Shown here: positions 1 to 8,303 of the stretch, piece by piece
Numbering within the stretch: position 1 is the stretch's first letter
Layout: each line of letters starts with the position of its first letter
Assembly: GCA_023459355.1 (NCBI GenBank)
Contig: JAEWUM010000057.1
Coordinates: 1-64,000, forward strand
DNA length: 64,000 nucleotides
Source of the DNA: Bacteroidota bacterium
GTDB taxonomy: Bacteria > Bacteroidota > Bacteroidia > Bacteroidales > Paludibacteraceae
Direction of reading: 5' to 3'
The notes under the pieces: model-generated
Told to the model about the DNA's origin: nothing
The model's database searches: none
The model's input: the letters and a program-made list of their open reading frames with translations, nothing else
Made by a program: the position numbers and the translations under genes

Positions 1-2
1 AA

Positions 3-383
3 ATCGAAATGAAAGTGCGCGATTACGAGTGCGACATCCAGGGCATCGTGAATAATTCGGTTTATCAGAATTATTTAGAACATGCCCGACATGAGTACCT
101 GCGCAGCAACGACGTTAGTTTTGCAGAAATGCACAATCGTGGTGTGGATGCTGTGGTGGCCAGGATTGAAATGGCTTTTAAGACCCCTCTGCGACCGGGA
201 GATGATTTTATTGTCAAAATCGATGTGCAGAAAGAAGGTGTAAAATATGTGTTTCATCAGGTTATCTATCGCAAAGCAGATATGAAACTGAGTCTGAAGG
301 CTCGTGTGGATGCGGTGGTGACGGTGAACGGGAAATTGGTTTCAGCCGTTCCTGAGTTTGATAAACTGGTGATGAATCCATAA
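3..383 (+). CDS. Acyl-CoA thioesterase, YbgC/4-hydroxybenzoyl-CoA thioesterase (hotdog) family, 5' end outside window
   Basis: Probably hydrolyses acyl-CoA thioesters in the cytoplasm; the substrate cannot be read from the sequence. The visible product has the hotdog-family opening VRDYECDIQGIVNNSVYQNY, with the Asp and the VNNxxY segment of the active-site loop, followed by LEHARHEYL on the central helix. The frame stays open to the window edge (Ile-Glu precede the first ATG at base 9). Relatives carry a few residues before this motif, so the true start is probably just upstream and the gene is cut by the window. About 125 residues are visible, close to the usual 130-140. The next gene follows after about 80 nt on the same strand. 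Confidence 0.8.
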   Translation: MEMKVRDYECDIQGIVNNSVYQNYLEHARHEYLRSNDVSFAEMHNRGVDAVVARIEMAFKTPLRPGDDFIVKIDVQKEGVKYVFHQVIYRKADMKLSLKARVDAVVTVNGKLVSAVPEFDKLVMNP

Positions 384-464
384 ACTATTTCAGTTTTCAG
401 TTGTTTGAGTATCGTGTGAAAACTACGCGATAACATACATTATAACAACGTAAAAAGTAAAAAT

Positions 465-788
465 ATGAGTGATACAAATGAATTTCTGACCGTAGAAGAA
501 AATATCGTACGCATGCTAAAAACAGTGTACGATCCCGAAATACCGGTAAATATCTACGATCTTGGATTAATTTACAAGATTGACCTGAATGAGGATGGTC
601 ATCTGGTAATTGACATGACCCTGACTGCTCCTAATTGTCCGGCTGTGGACTTCATTGTTGAGGATGTTCGCATGAAAACTGCGAGTGTGGAAGGTGTAAA
701 AAGTGTCGATGTGGAGATTGTATTCGATCCGCCCTGGGATAAAGACATGATGTCGGAAGAAGCGCAACTTGAACTTGGATTTTTATAA
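465..788 (+). CDS. DUF59/MIP18-family Fe-S cluster assembly protein (SufT/PaaD-like)
   Basis: A 107-residue protein of the DUF59 (MIP18) family, whose members act as accessory factors in Fe-S cluster maturation, often encoded with the SUF system. Visible family features are DPEIPVNIYDLGLIY near residues 24-38 and the TLTAPNCPAVDF segment near residues 53-64, with the conserved Cys after the second beta strand. The C-terminal DPPWDKDMMSEEAQLELGF is also typical. It stands alone here with no suf genes in view, so the assignment to Fe-S assembly rests on the family only. It lies between a thioesterase gene and an LpxH-like gene on the same strand, with short gaps suggesting co-transcription. Confidence 0.82.
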   Translation: MSDTNEFLTVEENIVRMLKTVYDPEIPVNIYDLGLIYKIDLNEDGHLVIDMTLTAPNCPAVDFIVEDVRMKTASVEGVKSVDVEIVFDPPWDKDMMSEEAQLELGFL

Positions 789-800
789 TAAACGGTGCCC

Positions 801-1538
801 ATGATCTACTTTGTTTCGGATGCCCATCTTGGTTCTTTGCTTGAAAAAGATCCCCGTTCGCACGAATTGAAATTGGTGCGCTGGCTTGATATGGTTAAAA
901 AGGACGCGGAAAAAATCTACTTGTTGGGTGATATCTTTGATTTTTGGTATGAATATAAAACCGTGGTACCCAAAGGTTTTGTCAGATTGCTTGGTAAATT
1001 GGCCGAGATGACGGATGCCGGTATTGAAATTCATTTCTTCATCGGTAACCACGATTTGTGGACATTCGATTATTTAGAAAAAGAGATCGGGCTGAAGGTG
1101 CACTACGAACCGGTAATTGTGGAACACAGTGGTAAAAACTTCTTTTTGGCTCATGGGGATGGACTCGTGAAATCAGATAAGAAATTCAATTTTCTGAGAA
1201 GCATGTTTCACAGTAAGTTTACGCAGAAGCTATTCGGATGGGTGCCTCCACGGATTGGACAAACGCTCGGTTATACCTGGTCGAAACTGAACCGGGAGAA
1301 AATTACGGATGAAGACAACAGTTATCAGGGAGAGGATAAGGAAGAATTAGTCGTTTTCGCCAAAAATTACCAGTCTCAACCACACATCGATTATTTTGTT
1401 TTTGGTCACCGGCATATTGATCTCAATTTAAAGTTAAGGAACGATGCTCATGTCATCATCCTGGGAGATTTTGTTAACATCTTCTCTTACGGAGTGTTTG
1501 ACGGAAAAGATTTCAGCCTTGAATATTTTGAAATGTAA
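801..1538 (+). CDS. lpxH: LpxH-like UDP-2,3-diacylglucosamine diphosphatase (calcineurin-type metallophosphoesterase)
   Basis: Predicted to remove UMP from UDP-2,3-diacylglucosamine to give lipid X in lipid A synthesis at the inner membrane. The metallophosphoesterase motifs appear in order: SDAHLG near the N-terminus, GDIFDFW near residue 48, GNHD near 83, AHGDG near 117 and GHRHID near 200. At 245 residues it has LpxH size. The ATG at 801 is chosen because it puts the first beta strand (MIYFVSDAHLG) at the N-terminus as in the family; a GTG two codons earlier is possible. The gene is 12 nt after the DUF59 gene. Other phosphodiesterases of this fold cannot be fully excluded. Confidence 0.82.
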   Translation: MIYFVSDAHLGSLLEKDPRSHELKLVRWLDMVKKDAEKIYLLGDIFDFWYEYKTVVPKGFVRLLGKLAEMTDAGIEIHFFIGNHDLWTFDYLEKEIGLKVHYEPVIVEHSGKNFFLAHGDGLVKSDKKFNFLRSMFHSKFTQKLFGWVPPRIGQTLGYTWSKLNREKITDEDNSYQGEDKEELVVFAKNYQSQPHIDYFVFGHRHIDLNLKLRNDAHVIILGDFVNIFSYGVFDGKDFSLEYFEM

Positions 1539-1575
1539 TATTAAAAAACAGACAATTATAGATTAAATAAATAGC

Positions 1576-2352
1576 ATGTTACAAAAAAAACCGTTGATTT
1601 TAGTTACAAATGATGATGGCGATACGGCCAAAGGTATTAATGTATTAACAAAGTTGATGATGGAGATTGGCGATGTCGTGGTGATGGCGCCTGACGGACC
1701 CCGTTCTGCTCAATCGAACGCACTCACCGTAAATCATCCGATTCGCTTCAAGAAGCTGGAAGAAAAACCCGGACTGATTCGGTATTCCTGTAACGGAACT
1801 CCCACTGATTGTGTGAAGCTGGCTTTGAATGAGGTGTTACACCGGAAACCCGATTTACTGGTATCCGGAATCAATCACGGTTCCAATGCAGCCATCAATG
1901 TTATTTATTCAGGAACGATGGGGGCTGTACTGGAAGGGTGCGAGAATGCCATACCATCGATAGGTTATTCTATCTCCAATTTCGATCCCGATGCCGATTT
2001 TTCTGCTTTTGAACCTTATATACTCCAAATTGCCCGACAGATATTGAAAAACGGATTGCCTTATGGTATCTGTCTGAATGTAAATGCACCTAAAGCTGTT
2101 ATTAAAGGCGTGAAGATTGCCCGTCAGTGCGAAGGGCACTGGACTAAAGAATTTGCTAAAGCCACCGACCCGCATGGTCGCAACTACTATTGGCTAACCG
2201 GCTACTTCGATAACCATGAACCCGAAGCGCAGGATACCGACGAATGGGCGCTGGCCAATGATTATGTGTCAGTGGTGCCGACTAAGATTGATATGACGGC
2301 GCATGAATATTTGGGGGAATTGCGGGGGGTGATGGATGCCATAATTCGATAA
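1576..2352 (+). CDS. surE: 5'/3'-nucleotidase SurE
   Basis: Metal-dependent survival-protein nucleotidase that dephosphorylates nucleoside monophosphates. The 258-residue product begins with the SurE signature ILVTNDDG (residues 8-15), in which the paired Asp residues bind the metal. It continues with APDGPRSAQSNALTV (the conserved Ser/Asn segment) and SGINHGSNAAINVIYSGTMG, the loop holding the conserved Asn and Gly residues. Length matches the family (about 250). It is the last gene of the forward cluster; an AT-rich stretch and the first REP palindrome follow the stop codon directly. Confidence 0.93.
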   Translation: MLQKKPLILVTNDDGDTAKGINVLTKLMMEIGDVVVMAPDGPRSAQSNALTVNHPIRFKKLEEKPGLIRYSCNGTPTDCVKLALNEVLHRKPDLLVSGINHGSNAAINVIYSGTMGAVLEGCENAIPSIGYSISNFDPDADFSAFEPYILQIARQILKNGLPYGICLNVNAPKAVIKGVKIARQCEGHWTKEFAKATDPHGRNYYWLTGYFDNHEPEAQDTDEWALANDYVSVVPTKIDMTAHEYLGELRGVMDAIIR

Positions 2353-2386
2353 TTCAATTATTCGATAATTTAATAACGCGATAACG

Positions 2387-2417
2387 TGTAGAGACGCCCT
2401 ATTAGGGCGTCTCTACA
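2387..2417. repeat. REP palindrome copy 1 (downstream of surE)
   Basis: A perfect hairpin-forming palindrome: GTAGAGACGCCCTA, a single T, then the reverse complement, flanked by T and A that also pair. It sits 35 nt after the surE stop codon. At least five related copies surround or lie within the neighbouring transposase gene, so this is read as a REP element mobilised by that RAYT. Confidence 0.9.
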
Positions 2418-2449
2418 ACAATACCACCAATTTCGCACATTTATTAAAC

Positions 2450-2474
2450 AGACGCCCTATTAGGGCGTCTCTAC
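2450..2474. repeat. REP palindrome copy 2 (upstream of the RAYT gene)
   Basis: The same palindrome, trimmed on its left side: AGACGCCCTA, T, TAGGGCGTCT, then CTAC. It ends about 25 nt before the -7 box of the transposase gene, so the element and the promoter are side by side. Confidence 0.88.
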
Positions 2475-2475
2475 G

Positions 2476-2506
2476 GTGTTAAATAATCAATTTTTGATTA
2501 TATTTG
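2476..2506 (+). promoter_or_regulatory. Putative promoter of the RAYT gene
   Basis: A perfect Bacteroidetes -7 box TATATTTG lies at 2499-2506, with a weak -33-like GTG about 20 nt upstream. The predicted start point near 2513 falls after an in-frame ATG-like extension at 2504, which supports translation from the ATG at 2543. Confidence 0.45.
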
Positions 2507-2542
2507 CATCCTGTTTACAAACCAATTAACCTATTACAAATC

Positions 2543-3112
2543 ATGAATGAAAAATTTTTCAATCGATTTCGTATACTATCTACACGTATGCGGAATTGGG
2601 ATTATGGGTGGAATGCCCCCTATTTTGTAACCATCTGCACACAAAAACACACATGTTATTTTGGAAATATCGTTCAGGGGAAAATTGAATTATCAGAAAT
2701 GGGGAAAATTGCGCTTCAATATTGGACAGAAATTCCGACACATTTTCCGTATGTACATTTAGGTGCATTTGTGATTATGCCGAATCATATTCATGGGATT
2801 GTGATAATTGATAAACCAAACGTACGGATGCCCGATTATTCGCAAAACGTAGAGGTGCCCGATTCGGGCGTCTCTACAATAAAACAAACAATGGCGGCAT
2901 CAAAAAAATGGAAACCTGAAACATTGGGCGTTATTATCAATCAGTACAAACGGAAAGTAACCATCGATATACGCAGAATCAATCCACACTTTGCATGGCA
3001 AACCCGTTTTTACGACCATATCATCAGAAATCATGAATCATATGTTCGTATAGAACAATACATTATCAATAATCCATTGAAATGGGTTGATGACCATTTT
3101 TTTGAACGATGA
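2543..3112 (+). CDS. REP-associated tyrosine transposase (RAYT, IS200-like Y1 family)
   Basis: A 189-residue HUH single-strand transposase of the TnpA-REP (RAYT) type. RAYTs bind and cut REP palindromes in single-stranded DNA and are usually single-copy domesticated proteins. The core is visible: YFVTICTQ near the N-terminus, the HUH metal site in MPNHIHGIVII, and the catalytic tyrosine in GVIINQYKRKVT. The C-terminal RFYDHIIRN and YIINNPLKW are typical of the group. The start is placed at 2543 because an upstream ATG lies on the -7 box. The gene is framed by REP copies on both sides. A degenerate REP copy and a second decayed one are read as protein between the HUH motif and the tyrosine helix (NVRMPDY and NVEVPDSGVST), probably a surface loop. 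Confidence 0.92.
   Translation: MNEKFFNRFRILSTRMRNWDYGWNAPYFVTICTQKHTCYFGNIVQGKIELSEMGKIALQYWTEIPTHFPYVHLGAFVIMPNHIHGIVIIDKPNVRMPDYSQNVEVPDSGVSTIKQTMAASKKWKPETLGVIINQYKRKVTIDIRRINPHFAWQTRFYDHIIRNHESYVRIEQYIINNPLKWVDDHFFER
2849..2877. repeat. Degenerate REP copy inside the RAYT coding sequence
   Basis: GTAGAGGTGCCCGA followed by TTCGGGCGTCTCTAC keeps the GTAGAG/CTCTAC ends and most of the stem of the surrounding REP elements, with several changes. A more decayed partial copy (GTACGGATGCCCGATT) lies 28 bp upstream at 2822-2837. Both are in frame and translated. Confidence 0.75.
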
Positions 3113-3159
3113 TTACATTGCGCATTATTTTCAAATCAATTTTGCATCATTTTCAATAT

Positions 3160-3262
3160 TGCACAAACGTAGAGACGCCCTATTAGGGCGTCTCTGTCAT
3201 GTACATGTTTGCATTTCGTTAATAAAAGAGACGCCCTAATAGGGCGTCTCTACGTTTGTGCA
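3160..3262. repeat. Inverted pair of REP palindromes (BIME-like unit)
   Basis: Bases 3160-3195 (TGCACAAACGTA plus the REP stem) are the exact reverse complement of 3227-3262. They enclose 31 nt that contain no gene. Each arm is itself a REP palindrome, so the unit can fold either as two small hairpins or one 36-bp stem. Paired REPs in opposite orientation with a short linker are the arrangement called BIME in enterobacteria. Confidence 0.88.
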
Positions 3263-3284
3263 ACATTTACATTGCCACATTATT

Positions 3285-3309
3285 AGACGCCCTATTAGGG
3301 CGTCTCTAC
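3285..3309. repeat. REP palindrome overlapping the 3' end of the PFOR gene
   Basis: Another copy (AGACGCCCTA, T, TAGGGCGTCT, CTAC). Read on the minus strand it supplies the last codons GTA GAG ACG CCC and the TAA stop of the adjacent pyruvate:ferredoxin oxidoreductase. Confidence 0.9.
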
Positions 3310-6300
3310 AATTTGTGCTGCAAAATGCTGTTCGCTCATGCGTTTGTACCACGCGTAACGCCATTTGGCATTGTCTTCGGCAGCGATAAACAATTCTTTG
3401 GCAGCTTCAGGGAACTGTTTCAACAGAGAGGTGTAACGCACTTCACTGCGGAGGAAGTCCTGGAACATATCCCATTGCGGTTCTTTAGAATCCAGCTGCA
3501 TCGGGTTTTTACCTTCTTCTTCCAAAGCCGGGTTGTAACGATACAGATGCCAGTATCCTGATTTTACCGCATTTTCCTGTTGTTCTCCATTCGAGCTACC
3601 CATACCTGCAATTAATCCGTGACTGATACATGGTGAGTAAGCGATGATTACAGATGGCCCGTCGTATGCTTCTGCTTCGCGGATGGCTTTCAAAGCCTGA
3701 GCCTGATTGGCTCCCAGTGCGATTTGCGCTACATATACATATCCATAAGTGGCGGCAATCATACCCAAATCTTTCTTGCGAACGCGTTTTCCGGAAGCGG
3801 CAAACTTGGCAACGGCACCAACCGGAGTCGATTTGGATGCCTGTCCACCTGTGTTCGAATAAACTTCGGTATCCAACACTAAGATATTCACATTTTTACC
3901 GGATGCAAGTACGTGGTCTAATCCGCCGAATCCGATGTCATAAGCCCAACCGTCGCCACCGATAATCCATTGTGACTGTTTTACCAGGTATTTCGACAAT
4001 CCGCTGATTTCTTTGCAGTATGCGCATTTACCTTCTTTTACAAGCGGTTTGATTTTAGCAGCAAGTTCCAGTGTTTTGTCGCCATCATTTTTGTTTTCAA
4101 TCCATTCGGCGAACAAGCCTTTCAATTCATCAGAACAGCAGTTGTCGTTGATAGCAGCTGTCATCAGACGCTCAATACGATCACGCATTTGCTCATTCGC
4201 GAACAACATACCCAAACCAAATTCGGCATTGTCCTCGAACAGGGAGTTAGCCCATGCTGGTCCGCGACCTTCGTCGTTGGTAGTATATGGAGTAGAAGGA
4301 GCTGATGCGGAGTAGATAGAAGAACATCCCGTTGCATTGGCCACAATCTGACGCTCTCCGAACAGCTGAGAAACCAGTTTTACATACGGAGTTTCACCAC
4401 AACCGGCACAAGCACCAGAGAATTCGAACAGTGGCGTTGCCAGCTGAGAGTTTTTCACGTTTGCTTTTACATCAACCAAATGCTGTTTGGTTTTCACATT
4501 TTCCACGCAGAAATCCCAGTTATCCTGATTTTCGTATTGTGTTTCGATAGGCACCATTTTCAGGGCTTTGCCATTCTTGTTACCCGGACAAACTTCAGCA
4601 CAGTTATCGCAACCCATACAGTCGAGCACGTCAACCTGAATGCGGTAAGTCATACCAGCAAATTGTTTTCCGTTGGCTTTCAGACTGGCGAAAGGAGCGT
4701 TGGCCTGTTCGGCTTCATCCAGGATGAATGGACGGATGGCAGCGTGCGGACAAACATAAGCACATTGGTTACACTGGATACAGTTTTCCATTTCCCAAAC
4801 CGGAACAGTGGCAGCTACACCACGTTTTTCGTATTTGGTCGTTCCCTGAATCCAGGTTCCGTCTTCACGGCCTTTGAATACAGAGACAGGAAGGTCATCA
4901 CCGGCCTGTTTGTTTACCGGAACCACGATGTTTTTGATGAAATCAGGGATGTTGCTGTCGATAATATCATTCTCATCAACCAGATTAGCCCATTCAGCAG
5001 GAACATCAACCACGGTATATTCACCACCGCGATCAACAGCTGCATAGTTCATGTTGATAACCTTCTCACCTTTTTTACCATAGGACTTCACGATGGCATT
5101 CTTCATTTCTTTTACTGCCAGTTCGTAAGGAATCACGTTGGTAATTTTGAAGAATGCTGATTGTAAGATGGTGTTGGTACGATGACCAAGACCAATTTCC
5201 TGCGCGATATTTGTCGCGTTGATGATAAAGAGTTTAATGTTGTTTTTAGCTAAATACCTTTTTACATTGATTGGAAGGTTGTTTTTCACTTCTTCAGCAG
5301 TCCAAACGGTATTTAACAGGAATGTGCCATTCTTTTTCAGACCTTTGGTTACGTCGTACAAACGCAGGTAAGCCTGCACGTGGCAAGCCACGAAGTCGGG
5401 CGTAGTTACCAGGTAAGTCGAACGGATAGGTGTGTCACCAAAACGCAGGTGTGAGCAGGTAAAACCTCCGGATTTTTTTGAGTCGTAGGCGAAATAAGCC
5501 TGACAGTATTTGTCAGTATTATCACCAATAATTTTGATGGAGTTTTTGTTTGCACCCACTGTACCGTCAGCACCCAAACCGTAGAATTTGGCTTCGTAAA
5601 TACCTTCACCACCCATGGGGATTTCTTCTTTCATTGGTAGAGAAGTGAAAGTTACGTCATCCACGATACCTACCGTGAATTGATTTCTTGGAGAAGGCAA
5701 TGCCAGGTTTTCGAATACCGACAATACCTGAGATGGGGTAAAGTCTTTCGAAGACAAGCCATAACGACCACCTACAACCAATGGTTGGTTTTCGGCACCG
5801 TAAAGTACATCTTTTACATCTAAATATAACGGTTCACCACCGGCTCCCGGTTCTTTAGTACGGTCGAGTACACAAATACGTTTAGCCGATTTTGGTAATA
5901 CCGATAAGAAATGTTTAGCTGAGAACGGACGATAGAGGTGAACAGAAATCAAACCTACTTTTTCACCTTTTGCCCTCAGGTAATCAATTCCTTCACGGAT
6001 AGCCTCAGTTGCAGAACCCATGGCAATTACCACGCGGTCTGCTTCCGGATCTCCGTAATAATCGAATAAGCCATATTTACGACCAGTGATTTTTGCCAGC
6101 TCGTCTAAGTAGTATTCAACAATTCCCGGAACTGCATCATAGAACGGATTACAAGCTTCGCGAGCCTGGAAGTAGATGTCCGGATTCTGGGCAGTACCGC
6201 GAACCACAGGACTTTCAGAGTTCAGGGCACGACTACGGAAAGCAGCCAGTGCATCCTGATCAATCAGTTTTGTTACTGCATCCTGATCGATTTCTTCAAT

Positions 6301-6852
6301 TTTCTGAATTTCGTGTGAGGTACGGAAGCCATCAAAGAAGTGTACGAAAGGAATGCGTGATTTGATAGAAGCCAAATGTGCAACAGCAGCCATATCCATC
6401 ACTTCCTGTACGGAACCGGTGGCAAACATGGCGCAACCGGTTTGACGAACAGCCATCACATCCTGGTGGTCACCAAAGATAGAAAGCGCATGAGAAGCAA
6501 GGGCGCGAGCCGAAACGTGATATACACCGGGTAACAATTCACCGGCTACTTTGTACATATTCGGAATCATCAGCAACAGTCCCTGAGAAGCAGTGAAGGT
6601 AGAAGTAAGTGCTCCAGCCTGTAAAGCACCGTGCATAGCAGCAGCAGCACCCCCTTCGGATTGCATTTCCTGCACTTGTACCGTTTCGCCGAACATGTTT
6701 TTCCGGCCTTTGGCAGCCCATTCATCAACATATTCTGCCATTGTTGATGAAGGTGTGATGGGGTAAATCGCGGCTACTTCGCTGAACATGTAAGCGATGT
6801 GTGCAGCAGCCTGATTTCCGTCACAGGTTAAGAATTTTTTTTGTTTAGCCAT
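3295..6852 (-). CDS. nifJ: Pyruvate:ferredoxin (flavodoxin) oxidoreductase, single-chain
   Basis: Converts pyruvate and CoA to acetyl-CoA and CO2 while reducing ferredoxin or flavodoxin; cytoplasmic, thiamine diphosphate and Fe-S dependent. At 1185 residues it has the usual single-chain length. N-terminal pyruvate-binding domain with YPITPSSTMAEYVDEW; gamma and delta-type domains follow. Two ferredoxin motifs lie near residues 688-700 (CIQCNQCAYVCP) and 747-758 (CMGCDNCAEVCP). The C-terminal thiamine domain carries GACAGCGETPYVK near 815 and GGDGWAYDIGFGG near 970, including the extra cluster cysteines. The last four residues (VETP) and the stop codon come from a REP palindrome, replacing whatever the native end was. 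It is a central enzyme of the fermentation encoded across this window. No clear promoter was identified just upstream of the start. Confidence 0.96.
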   Translation of the reverse strand: MAKQKKFLTCDGNQAAAHIAYMFSEVAAIYPITPSSTMAEYVDEWAAKGRKNMFGETVQVQEMQSEGGAAAAMHGALQAGALTSTFTASQGLLLMIPNMYKVAGELLPGVYHVSARALASHALSIFGDHQDVMAVRQTGCAMFATGSVQEVMDMAAVAHLASIKSRIPFVHFFDGFRTSHEIQKIEEIDQDAVTKLIDQDALAAFRSRALNSESPVVRGTAQNPDIYFQAREACNPFYDAVPGIVEYYLDELAKITGRKYGLFDYYGDPEADRVVIAMGSATEAIREGIDYLRAKGEKVGLISVHLYRPFSAKHFLSVLPKSAKRICVLDRTKEPGAGGEPLYLDVKDVLYGAENQPLVVGGRYGLSSKDFTPSQVLSVFENLALPSPRNQFTVGIVDDVTFTSLPMKEEIPMGGEGIYEAKFYGLGADGTVGANKNSIKIIGDNTDKYCQAYFAYDSKKSGGFTCSHLRFGDTPIRSTYLVTTPDFVACHVQAYLRLYDVTKGLKKNGTFLLNTVWTAEEVKNNLPINVKRYLAKNNIKLFIINATNIAQEIGLGHRTNTILQSAFFKITNVIPYELAVKEMKNAIVKSYGKKGEKVINMNYAAVDRGGEYTVVDVPAEWANLVDENDIIDSNIPDFIKNIVVPVNKQAGDDLPVSVFKGREDGTWIQGTTKYEKRGVAATVPVWEMENCIQCNQCAYVCPHAAIRPFILDEAEQANAPFASLKANGKQFAGMTYRIQVDVLDCMGCDNCAEVCPGNKNGKALKMVPIETQYENQDNWDFCVENVKTKQHLVDVKANVKNSQLATPLFEFSGACAGCGETPYVKLVSQLFGERQIVANATGCSSIYSASAPSTPYTTNDEGRGPAWANSLFEDNAEFGLGMLFANEQMRDRIERLMTAAINDNCCSDELKGLFAEWIENKNDGDKTLELAAKIKPLVKEGKCAYCKEISGLSKYLVKQSQWIIGGDGWAYDIGFGGLDHVLASGKNVNILVLDTEVYSNTGGQASKSTPVGAVAKFAASGKRVRKKDLGMIAATYGYVYVAQIALGANQAQALKAIREAEAYDGPSVIIAYSPCISHGLIAGMGSSNGEQQENAVKSGYWHLYRYNPALEEEGKNPMQLDSKEPQWDMFQDFLRSEVRYTSLLKQFPEAAKELFIAAEDNAKWRYAWYKRMSEQHFAAQIVETP

Positions 6853-6891
6853 TTTGTAAAATAATTATTGTGTTAGTTTTTATCTACAGAA

Positions 6892-8067
6892 TTAATACAG
6901 AAACCCGAATAGCCAGAGCGGTATTTCATTTTTATTGGTTGTTTCCGTTGCATCCACTGCAAAGTATATTTTTGAACCATGCCGGTTAGTGGTCTTCGTG
7001 TCGTATTTAAAGTTGATTTTCTTGTCAACGCAAAAATCACTGTGGTATCGGCCTGTATTTACTTTGTGTTTAGCGTGTAAAGCATTGTACAGAAATGTTT
7101 TCCTTTCAGCTTCCTGATTTGTGTTGTCAGGGAAAACTGCATGCATCAGGTTGGTGTTGTGAACATACAGTTGCTTCGGTTTTTTCGGATAATCTTCACC
7201 GTCCACATAGAGGGTATTAAGCAAACGCGCATCCTTCAGATATTTAATGTAATTCATGATGGTGGCGCGCGAGGTGTTGATTTCCACGGCAAGCTGACTG
7301 ATGTTGGCCGGTCCCGGAGCATTGTTCATAATCAGGTACAACAATCTCCTGATCTTTGACAGGTATTTCAGGTCGATTTGCTTGATGAGCAGGATATCCA
7401 CCTCCATCATCATGTTCATCGTTTTCAGTAGATTTTCCGAATAGTTCCTGTTTTCCAGAAAGAAAGGATAATATCCGTATATTAGGTAATCCTGAAAGTA
7501 ACTCGTTGGGTTGACCTTTACCCTGATGCTTTTGGCAATCCCGGCCTGATCGTTCAGCATGTCATCCAGCGAATAAGATGGCAGGTTCAATCCCGTTTTC
7601 AGGTTGATAAATTCCCTGAAAGAAAATCCCCTGAGGTTATAAAGAGCCACAATGTCCTGAATATCTTTGTTATCTTCTATCAGACGCATCACCGAAGAGC
7701 CTGAGAAAATAATTTTCAATTCAGGGTACGAATCGTAACAAATGCGTAGTTCCTGTGACCAGTTTTCGTACTTGAATGTTTGGTCAATCAATAACGTTCT
7801 GCCTCCCTGTTCGTAAAATTTGCCTGCAAATTCCACCAGACTGTGCTCCGTAAAATACAGGTTGTTAAAATTGATGTAAAGACATTTTTTGTCGTTGCCA
7901 AATCGCTCTTTGGCGTATTGCAGCAGGAAAGTGGTTTTTCCTACGCCACGACTGCCCTTAATCCCGATGAGACGGTGTGACCAGTCGATTTCGTCCATCA
8001 ACAGACGCCTGACCGGTGCATGCACATTTGCCACTAAATCGAGATGTGTATTGTAAAACGACTTCAT
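6892..8067 (-). CDS. AAA-family ATPase with DUF4143 C-terminal region
   Basis: A 391-residue P-loop ATPase of the AAA_14/DUF4143 group, common in Bacteroidetes and of unknown cellular role; some are suspected parts of toxin-antitoxin-like or defence islands, which is not shown here. The Walker A motif is GSRGVGKTT near residue 36, the Walker B region is TLLIDQTF, and IIFSGSSVMRL is the sensor strand. A winged-helix-like stretch (SQLAVEINTSRATIMNYIKYL) precedes the C-terminal DUF4143/nuclease-fold remnant. The start at 8067 is chosen because a TACATTTG -7 box lies just upstream (8083-8090), which rules out an open extension to 8163. It lies alone between PFOR and a forward accessory cluster. 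Confidence 0.85.
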   Translation of the reverse strand: MKSFYNTHLDLVANVHAPVRRLLMDEIDWSHRLIGIKGSRGVGKTTFLLQYAKERFGNDKKCLYINFNNLYFTEHSLVEFAGKFYEQGGRTLLIDQTFKYENWSQELRICYDSYPELKIIFSGSSVMRLIEDNKDIQDIVALYNLRGFSFREFINLKTGLNLPSYSLDDMLNDQAGIAKSIRVKVNPTSYFQDYLIYGYYPFFLENRNYSENLLKTMNMMMEVDILLIKQIDLKYLSKIRRLLYLIMNNAPGPANISQLAVEINTSRATIMNYIKYLKDARLLNTLYVDGEDYPKKPKQLYVHNTNLMHAVFPDNTNQEAERKTFLYNALHAKHKVNTGRYHSDFCVDKKINFKYDTKTTNRHGSKIYFAVDATETTNKNEIPLWLFGFLY

Positions 8068-8082
8068 GGGATTAATTTGCCG

Positions 8083-8113
8083 CAAATGTACTATATTTTT
8101 TTGTATTTTGCAA
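8083..8113 (-). promoter_or_regulatory. Promoter of the DUF4143 ATPase gene
   Basis: Read on the minus strand: TTG, 20 nt, then TACATTTG, a full match to the Bacteroidetes -33/-7 pattern. The predicted start point is about 10 nt before the ATG at 8067. Confidence 0.65.
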
Positions 8114-8303
8114 TGTCGGGATTGCAAAAATAGCGTTTTGAATGTAAATGTTTTGGGGTTCATAAATGAAATGTTTAATTACCATATAAAAAAATGCCAT
8201 AATTGTTAGCAGTTTCAAATTAAGTTTTTACCTTTGAGCTACTAATATTTATGCATGATTATTTGCATAATACTCATATATGTTGCAGCAAAAAGATTAA
8301 AAT

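Noticed and set aside
2387..3309. Possible CRISPR array
   Set aside because: The repeats are palindromes in both orientations with irregular spacing, lie around a transposase gene, and no cas gene is present.
4480..5160. Open frame of 226 codons on the plus strand opposite PFOR
   Set aside because: Fully contained in PFOR on the other strand; no family motifs and no promoter.
8067..8163. N-terminal extension of the DUF4143 ATPase to 8163
   Set aside because: The extension would span the -7 and -33 boxes of the gene's own promoter and adds no conserved residues.
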